Source: Chryseobacterium herbae
GTDB taxonomy: Bacteria; Bacteroidota; Bacteroidia; Flavobacteriales; Weeksellaceae
Direction of reading: 5' to 3'
DNA: 64,000 bases
Assembly (NCBI RefSeq): GCF_025154075.1
Contig: NZ_JAOAMU010000001.1
Coordinates: 1,333,608-1,397,607, forward strand
Shown: positions 58,774 to 64,000 of the stretch, one piece after another
Layout: each line of letters starts with the position of its first letter
How positions within the stretch are numbered: the first letter of the stretch is position 1
Program-made: the position numbers and the translations under genes
Notes under the pieces: generated by a model
Databases searched by the model: none
What the model was told of the DNA's origin: nothing
Seen by the model: only the letters and a program-made list of their open reading frames with translations

Positions 58774-60264
58774 TTAAACTTCAACCTTAAATTTCCTTTC
58801 GTTGATCAGCTCTGCAATGGCCAGCATATCTTTTCCTATCAATCTGTCATCTTCCAGTTTCTGAACTTTAGAACGGATGATGGTAAAGTTTTCTTCGATG
58901 ATTTTCGAACATTTGGAAGGTCTTCTGAATTCCAATCCCTGTGCTGCAAACATCAATTCTACAGATAAAATATTCACCAGATTTCCTAAAACCTGATTGA
59001 ATTTTCTACCGGAAATACTTCCCATAGAAACGTGGTCTTCCTGGCCTAAACTTGTAGGAATGGAATCTGCCGATGCCGGGAAACATAATGTTTTATTTTC
59101 CGTAACCAAAGCTGCAGAAGTATATTGAGGGATCATAAATCCTGAATTCAGTCCTGAGCTTTCCGTTAATAATCTTGGAAGTCCGTATTTTCCTTCCAGT
59201 AATAAATAGCTTCTTCTGTCTGAAATATTTCCTAATTCAGCAACAGCCAGTGTGGCATAATCTAAAGGAAGTGCCATCAGCTGTCCGTGGAAGTTTCCTC
59301 CGGAAATAGATTCTTCAGCGCTTAGAACAATTGGATTGTCTGTTACAGAATTCAGTTCCGTTTCAGCCATCAGTTTAAGGTGTTCAAAAGCATTTCTGCT
59401 GGCACCGTGCACCTGAGGAACACATCTCATAGAGTAAGGATCCTGAACTCTTTCGCAGTCTTCGTGCGCTTTCATATTTTCGGAACCTTTTAAAAGCTTA
59501 ACCATTCTTGCCGCCACTTTTTTGCTTCCCTCGAAAGGTCTGATCTCGTGAAGTTCTTTTTTGAACGGACTTTCAGAACCTCTATAAGCTTCAATACTCA
59601 TTGCCGCAGTCATATCAGCCAGATTCAGTAAATATTCAAATTTCTCCAGACCTTTGATCGCGTGAGCCAGAATAAACTGCGTTCCGTTGATCAATCCCAA
59701 ACCTTCTTTCGGACCTAATACCAACGGCTCAAGGCCATGTCTGTCCAAAACTTCCATCGTTTCGAAGATCTCCTCACCTTCCCAAACCTGTCCCAATCCA
59801 AGCAATGGAAGTACAAGATGTGCAAGAGGCGCTAAATCTCCGGATGCCCCTACAGAGCCTTGCTCTGGAACAACGGGAATAATATCTTTTTCAAGCATCA
59901 GGATCAGTCTTTCAATCACTTCAAGAGAAACTCCTGAAAAACCTTTGGACAATGCATGAACTTTCGCAATGATCATGATTTTGGAGAATTCCTTATTGAT
60001 TGGCTTTCCAACACCTACTGCGTGGGAAATAATAAGGTTATACTGCAACTGGGCAGTTTCGTCAGCAGATATTTTAGTATCGCAAAGGGGGCCGAAACCC
60101 GTATTGATCCCATAGACACATCTATCGGATTCTACTATTTTCTGAACGTTTTTCTGAGATTTTAGGATCTGTTCTTTGGCTACTTTATTAAGTTTAGCTT
60201 TATTTGGTTTTTTACAGATTTCCAGAACATCATGGAAAGTGAAAACATCTACACCGTATATCAT
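58774..60264 (-). CDS. hutH: Histidine ammonia-lyase
   Basis: The 496-residue enzyme has the MIO-forming ASG at 140-142 (GSVGASGDLAPLAHL), a YGINTGFG motif at 51-58 and SISGGNFHGQLMALPLDY. It deaminates histidine to urocanate, the first step of histidine use. Other hut genes are not in the window. It is probably first in an operon with the DUF2059 gene. No clear -7 element lies in the 137 bp to the next gene. Confidence 0.94.
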   Translation of the reverse strand: MIYGVDVFTFHDVLEICKKPNKAKLNKVAKEQILKSQKNVQKIVESDRCVYGINTGFGPLCDTKISADETAQLQYNLIISHAVGVGKPINKEFSKIMIIAKVHALSKGFSGVSLEVIERLILMLEKDIIPVVPEQGSVGASGDLAPLAHLVLPLLGLGQVWEGEEIFETMEVLDRHGLEPLVLGPKEGLGLINGTQFILAHAIKGLEKFEYLLNLADMTAAMSIEAYRGSESPFKKELHEIRPFEGSKKVAARMVKLLKGSENMKAHEDCERVQDPYSMRCVPQVHGASRNAFEHLKLMAETELNSVTDNPIVLSAEESISGGNFHGQLMALPLDYATLAVAELGNISDRRSYLLLEGKYGLPRLLTESSGLNSGFMIPQYTSAALVTENKTLCFPASADSIPTSLGQEDHVSMGSISGRKFNQVLGNLVNILSVELMFAAQGLEFRRPSKCSKIIEENFTIIRSKVQKLEDDRLIGKDMLAIAELINERKFKVEV

Positions 60265-60401
60265 TTCTAAAAATTTCCTTAAAATTACGCATTTAGCGAT
60301 AATTGTAAAAGCTAAATTTCACGGTCTTATATTTTTCTAACAATAAGTGATTTTATTTGCTATTTTTACCGCCAAAATAAAAAAACATTTATCAATAACC
60401 T

Positions 60402-61163
60402 ATGAAACTTAAAATTTTACTGCTTACCCTGTGTCTGGCAGGTACTGCAACTTTTGCCCAGAAGGTAAAATACTCCAAAGAAGAAAGAAAAGAAATGAAC
60501 CGTTATTTATTTAACGAAGGGTTCAATACGGCATCAGACAAAAAAGTGTCCACCATTATATTAAAAGATAACACTGAACATCAGGGTTACAGTAAGTCTT
60601 GGGAAAAACAGAAAGGTCAGATTCTTTCCATTACGATCGAAGATGTGGATACCAAAAAACCTATGAAATTTGTCGCCGCAGATATTGCTGAAATGTATTT
60701 GTACGCCACGGAGACAGAAAAATCTATGAAAGCGGCCAGCTTTATTTCAAACATGAGGAATTACAGCACCAAGAAATACAGTAAATCCACCACAAACGAA
60801 GCAATCCGTTTTGAAAACCAAACCGTTTCGTTAAAAAACAAAAAAGAAAGCAGAGCCTTTTTAATGCAGGTCATCAATCCTGAGTTTAATGAGATTATTT
60901 CTGTTTATTATGATCCGTTTGCAAGTACTACTGCTACAACAGGTTTTGCGGGTGCTCCTGCATTCGGTGGCGGTGTGATCAAATCCTATTATGTAAAGAA
61001 AGGAGATAAGGTAATGTGGCTTCATAAAGATGATTTTGAAGATAACTATGATTTCCTATTCGGCGACAATCCTGAGTTCATGAAAAAATATCCTAAAAAC
61101 TCTGTAGAGTGGAATTATTTCAGCTTCTTAGTCTATCAATATACGGATATGAGCCACGCATAA
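60402..61163 (+). CDS. Secreted protein of unknown function
   Basis: The 253-residue product has a clear signal peptide (MKLKILLLTLCLAGTATFAQ). The mature part begins with charged helices (KYSKEERKEMNRYLFNEGFNT) and contains KVSTIILKDNTEHQGYSK, a pattern seen in Bacteroidota proteins of unknown function. A hydrophobic Ala/Gly-rich stretch (residues ~190-210) might be a loop. No domain is recognised and no T9SS tail is present. Confidence 0.65.
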   Translation: MKLKILLLTLCLAGTATFAQKVKYSKEERKEMNRYLFNEGFNTASDKKVSTIILKDNTEHQGYSKSWEKQKGQILSITIEDVDTKKPMKFVAADIAEMYLYATETEKSMKAASFISNMRNYSTKKYSKSTTNEAIRFENQTVSLKNKKESRAFLMQVINPEFNEIISVYYDPFASTTATTGFAGAPAFGGGVIKSYYVKKGDKVMWLHKDDFEDNYDFLFGDNPEFMKKYPKNSVEWNYFSFLVYQYTDMSHA

Positions 61164-61174
61164 AATTTAATTTT

Positions 61175-61265
61175 AATCCGAATTTGGGATAAGCGTCAAA
61201 AGCAGAGACCCAAGTGCCAAGGTAGAGTGAATAGTGAATTTTGCTTCGCAAGTGAATGGTGAATC
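61175..61265. repeat. Degenerate element end plus GTGAAT heptamer array
   Basis: AATCCGAATTTGGGATAAG (61175-61193) matches the left end of the 54537 element at 15 of 19 positions. GTGAATA and GTGAATT (61227-61240) are followed by the 11-nt palindrome TTGCTTCGCAA (61241-61251) and then GTGAATG and GTGAATC (61252-61265). The same insert sits in the same phase at 52901-52911. The 269-bp gap has no gene. Confidence 0.6.
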
Positions 61266-61364
61266 TTTTGTGTATATGTGAGATTGCATATATTAGAAGA
61301 CCCAACACTGAAACCCTAAAACGCTCTGACCCTCAAACCCAAACCTGATTTTAACATACATCAT

Positions 61365-61397
61365 AAAACTGCAGAACATTCTGCAGTTTTTTTGTTC
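61365..61397 (+). terminator. Rho-independent terminator
   Basis: A 12-bp stem (61365-61376 with 61379-61390) ends in seven Ts and probably closes the gene ending at 61163. Confidence 0.75.
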
Positions 61398-61420
61398 TTT
61401 TAAATCCCGGATGGATTCCG

Positions 61421-61428
61421 TAATTTTG
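61421..61428 (+). promoter_or_regulatory. -7 element TAATTTTG for uvrC
   Basis: The element ends only 4 bp before the uvrC ATG, so the mRNA would be leaderless or nearly so. Confidence 0.5.
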
Positions 61429-61432
61429 TTAT

Positions 61433-63223
61433 ATGAATCCTTCTTTAGAATTACAGCTCAAAACTTTACCATCAGAACCAGGCGTTTATCGTTATTATGA
61501 TAAAAACGACCAATTGCTGTATGTAGGAAAGGCCAAACACTTAAAGAAAAGGGTTCTCTCCTACTTCAACAAAAATCTTCCGGGCTACCGTATCAAAATA
61601 ATGGTAGGGAAGATTGTCCGTCTGGAAACAACCATCGTTAATAGCGAATACGACGCTCTTTTACTGGAAAACAACCTGATCAAGGAGCACCGTCCTTTTT
61701 ACAATGTCTTGTTGAAGGATGACAAAACCTATCCATGGATCTGTATTAAAAACGAAAACTTTCCAAGGATTTTCCTCACCAGAAATGTGGTCAAAGACGG
61801 ATCTGAATACTATGGTCCTTACGCCAAAGTGCGTCCTGCCAAGATTCTGCTGGATACCATTAAACATATTTATAAGCTCAGAACCTGTAATCTGAACCTA
61901 TCGCCTGCTAAAATAAACGAAGGAAAATACAAAGTCTGTCTGGAATACCATATCAAAAACTGTGAAGGACCTTGCGAGGATCTGGAAAGCAAAGAGGATT
62001 ATGATGAAAAGATCGATGCCATCCGTGGAATTATCAAAGGAGATTTCCGGAAGGCCAAAGAATATCTGATCAATCAGATGATGAAACATGCAGAAAATCT
62101 GAAGTTTGAAGAAGCACAGATCATCAAGGAAAGGCTGGATATTTTAGAAGATTATCAGGCTAAAAATACGGTGGTCAATCCTAATATTGATGATGTGGAT
62201 GTATTCGGAATGACCAGTGATGAAACGGCTGCTTATGTGAATTTCTTCAAAATCCGAAACGGAAATATTATTCAGAGTTTTACCACAGAAATCAAAAAGA
62301 TCCTTGAGGAAACGGATGAAGATATTATGGAAGAAGCCATGATCGAGATCCGGCAGAAGTTCAGCTCCGATTCTAAAGAGGTCCTGCTTCCGTTCCATCT
62401 TTCGGTGGAGATCCCGAATGTAAAACTGATTGTTCCAAAGGTTGGTGATAAAAAAAGGATTGTAGAACTTTCCGAGAAAAACGCCAAGGAATACCGTTTG
62501 GAAAAACTGAAGCAGGTACAGATCATAGATCCGGAAAGACATACCAACAGGATCATGGCTGAAATGCAGAAACTACTGAGAATGCCGGTGGAACCAAGAC
62601 ATATTGAAGGTTTTGACAACTCGAATATTCAGGGAACCAATCCTGTTTCTGCGTGTGTTGTATTTAAAGACGGAAAACCAAGCAAAGCTGATTATAGAAT
62701 TTTCCATCCGAAAACGGTAGAAGGAGCCAATGACTTTGCAACGATGGAAGAAGTGATTTACCGCCGCTATAAAAGACTGCTGGATGAAGGAGATGAACTT
62801 CCGCAGCTGATCCTTATAGACGGTGGAAAAGGACAACTTTCCTCTGCTGTAAAAAGTCTGAGATTATTGGGACTCTACGGTAAAATTACAATTGTAGGTA
62901 TCGCGAAAAGACTTGAAGAAATTTTCTTCCCTGAAGATTCTATTCCGTTGTATCTGGATAAAAAATCGGAAACCTTGAAGATTCTGCAGCGGGTAAGAGA
63001 TGAAGCTCACCGTTTCGGAGTAAAACATCACAGGACGAGAAGGAAAAATTCTACTATAAAATCTGAGCTCGAAGAAATTCCGGGGGTAGGTGAAAAAACT
63101 ATTGAACTGCTGCTTTCTAAATTGAAGTCGGTTAAACGCATAAAAGAGTCAAGTTTGGAGACTCTGGAAGAGATTTTGGGGAAAAGCAAGGCAAAAGTTA
63201 TTCATGAATATTTCAACAGCTAA
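61433..63223 (+). CDS. uvrC: Excinuclease ABC subunit C
   Basis: The 596-residue enzyme has an N-terminal GIY-YIG nuclease (GVYRYYD, LLYVGKAK), the cysteine set C152, C169, C177 and C181 that fits the iron-sulfur cluster of UvrC, a UVR domain (FEEAQIIKERLDILEDY), the RNase H-like nuclease with FDNSNIQG and a C-terminal HhH (EEIPGVGEKTIELLL). It makes both incisions in nucleotide excision repair. Full length. Confidence 0.97.
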   Translation: MNPSLELQLKTLPSEPGVYRYYDKNDQLLYVGKAKHLKKRVLSYFNKNLPGYRIKIMVGKIVRLETTIVNSEYDALLLENNLIKEHRPFYNVLLKDDKTYPWICIKNENFPRIFLTRNVVKDGSEYYGPYAKVRPAKILLDTIKHIYKLRTCNLNLSPAKINEGKYKVCLEYHIKNCEGPCEDLESKEDYDEKIDAIRGIIKGDFRKAKEYLINQMMKHAENLKFEEAQIIKERLDILEDYQAKNTVVNPNIDDVDVFGMTSDETAAYVNFFKIRNGNIIQSFTTEIKKILEETDEDIMEEAMIEIRQKFSSDSKEVLLPFHLSVEIPNVKLIVPKVGDKKRIVELSEKNAKEYRLEKLKQVQIIDPERHTNRIMAEMQKLLRMPVEPRHIEGFDNSNIQGTNPVSACVVFKDGKPSKADYRIFHPKTVEGANDFATMEEVIYRRYKRLLDEGDELPQLILIDGGKGQLSSAVKSLRLLGLYGKITIVGIAKRLEEIFFPEDSIPLYLDKKSETLKILQRVRDEAHRFGVKHHRTRRKNSTIKSELEEIPGVGEKTIELLLSKLKSVKRIKESSLETLEEILGKSKAKVIHEYFNS

Positions 63224-63358
63224 AGAAATAGCTTTTAAACATATCACAATCTCAATAAAAAATCAACAAAAATATCAGATTCACATTAAATACATGTGGT
63301 TTTCAAGCATATATCGATTTAATTATTATTTTAGTTTTAATAATTAAATACAGATCAT

Positions 63359-64000
63359 ATGAAAATTTATTACATTTTTTCAACTTTATTAATGGTATTA
63401 TATGGTAATTCCATGTACAGCCAGACCTATTGCAACCCAACCTATTCCGAAGATTGCGACTTATGGAGAATTACACAGGTCACAATTCCGCAGGTAAGTT
63501 TTGACAACTCCTTTGCGACAGGTACATGCGTTTCAGGAAGAGACAGAACTTCTATCATTATTAATTTAAATACAGGGACCAATTACACCCTGAACGTATC
63601 CACTACCTATTGGATTTCCTGCGGAATGTCCATCGATTTTAATGTAGACGGTGATTTTGATGATGCAGGAGAAGCATTGTTTTTACCGTCTTATATTGGT
63701 AATCAGTATCAAACTTATACCGGAGACTTTACAATTCCTTCGTCTGTAGTAGCGGGAAACTATAGAATGAGGATCTGGAACCGTCTTGCCAACTCTGGAG
63801 ATGGAGATTCAGCATGCGGATCATATGGATATGGAACATGGACAGATTATACGGTAAAGATTGGGCAGCTATCCACTTTGGAAGTAACAAAATCCACTGT
63901 GAAAATTTATCCTAACCCCGTTTCTGACGTTTTGAATATTGAAGATACTAAAACAATAAAGTCCGTGGAAATATATGATTTCAGCGGAAAACTAATAAGA
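63359..64000 (+). CDS. GEVED-domain secreted protein with T9SS sorting domain (3' end outside window)
   Basis: An open frame from ATG 63359 runs to the last base, 214 codons, with no stop. It has a signal peptide (residues ~1-22, GNSMYSQ), a GEVED domain (FNVDGDFDDAGEALFLPSY, and a cysteine-bearing Ser/Gly-rich end) and the start of a T9SS sorting domain (IYPNPVSDVLNIE). Only the last part of the tail is missing. GEVED domains are common on adhesins and proteases exported by T9SS. Confidence 0.9.
   Translation, partial: MKIYYIFSTLLMVLYGNSMYSQTYCNPTYSEDCDLWRITQVTIPQVSFDNSFATGTCVSGRDRTSIIINLNTGTNYTLNVSTTYWISCGMSIDFNVDGDFDDAGEALFLPSYIGNQYQTYTGDFTIPSSVVAGNYRMRIWNRLANSGDGDSACGSYGYGTWTDYTVKIGQLSTLEVTKSTVKIYPNPVSDVLNIEDTKTIKSVEIYDFSGKLIR

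Noticed and set aside
61300..61348. A heptamer array in the ACCC-rich stretch
   Set aside because: The spacing of ACCC words is 13, 16 and 8 nt, so no 7-nt period is kept.

Overview
The window looks like chromosomal DNA of a Chryseobacterium-like member of the Bacteroidota (Flavobacteriia, Weeksellaceae). The evidence is AT-rich DNA, several secreted proteins with the type IX secretion (T9SS) C-terminal sorting domain (YPNPA-type motif), a PorP/SprF protein, Bacteroidota promoters (TAnnTTTG around -7, TTG or TTTG around -33), the DUF3822/rsmD pair, DUF5606 and many lipoprotein signals. About 62 protein genes are supported. No rRNA, tRNA, CRISPR array, prophage or intact insertion sequence was seen.

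Layout. 1-8.3 kb: end of a GAF-type protein, a bestrophin-like channel, an HD-domain protein fused to a Pycsar-effector-like (PycTM) membrane domain, and a very large metallophosphatase/outer-membrane-barrel fusion. 7.5-20 kb: secreted and surface proteins (M43 peptidase, archaemetzincin lipoprotein, NHL-like propeller, beta-lactamase-fold hydrolase) around a housekeeping block (mazG, DUF5606, def, ruvX, SixA-like). 20-33 kb: YfcE-like phosphoesterase, Smr protein, DUF3822, rsmD, an hxlR/nitroreductase divergent pair with a symmetric operator candidate, murI, hemW, porP, rluD, PASTA protein, ddl, coaD, a four-helix-bundle gene and a TRIC-type channel. 33-48 kb: folA, a LemA/TPM operon, a KefF/KefC-like pair, head-GIN lipoprotein, M3 peptidase, YchJ, FKBP, VF530, a previously uncalled 50-aa protein, and sbcDC. 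48-64 kb: LLM oxidoreductase, TraB/TIKI-like protein, DPP-IV, YceI, YgiD, CarboxypepD-like protein, S8 peptidase, GNAT, DUF2059, hutH, uvrC and the start of a GEVED/T9SS protein cut by the window edge.

How genes work together. Cell-wall precursor genes (murI, ddl, with a PASTA protein diverging from ddl) cluster with coaD and rluD. SbcC/SbcD form one nuclease complex. The KefF-like flavoprotein and the CPA2 antiporter are adjacent as in Kef systems. Three secreted proteins carry T9SS sorting tails and PorP belongs to the T9SS-linked barrel family.

Most unusual signal. Many intergenic spaces carry degenerate arrays with a strict 7-nt period (e.g. 31469-31599, 33801-33835, 52844-52941, 54547-54602, 56054-56165). 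Unit words are shared between distant arrays, purine-rich units typically precede complementary pyrimidine-rich units, and one pair of such arms flanks the four-helix-bundle gene at 32094-32447. Another dispersed family (core GGGCTAAAGCCC) and several inverted-repeat elements are also present. Several likely start codons differ from the longest reading frames because a TAnnTTTG promoter lies over the upstream start.
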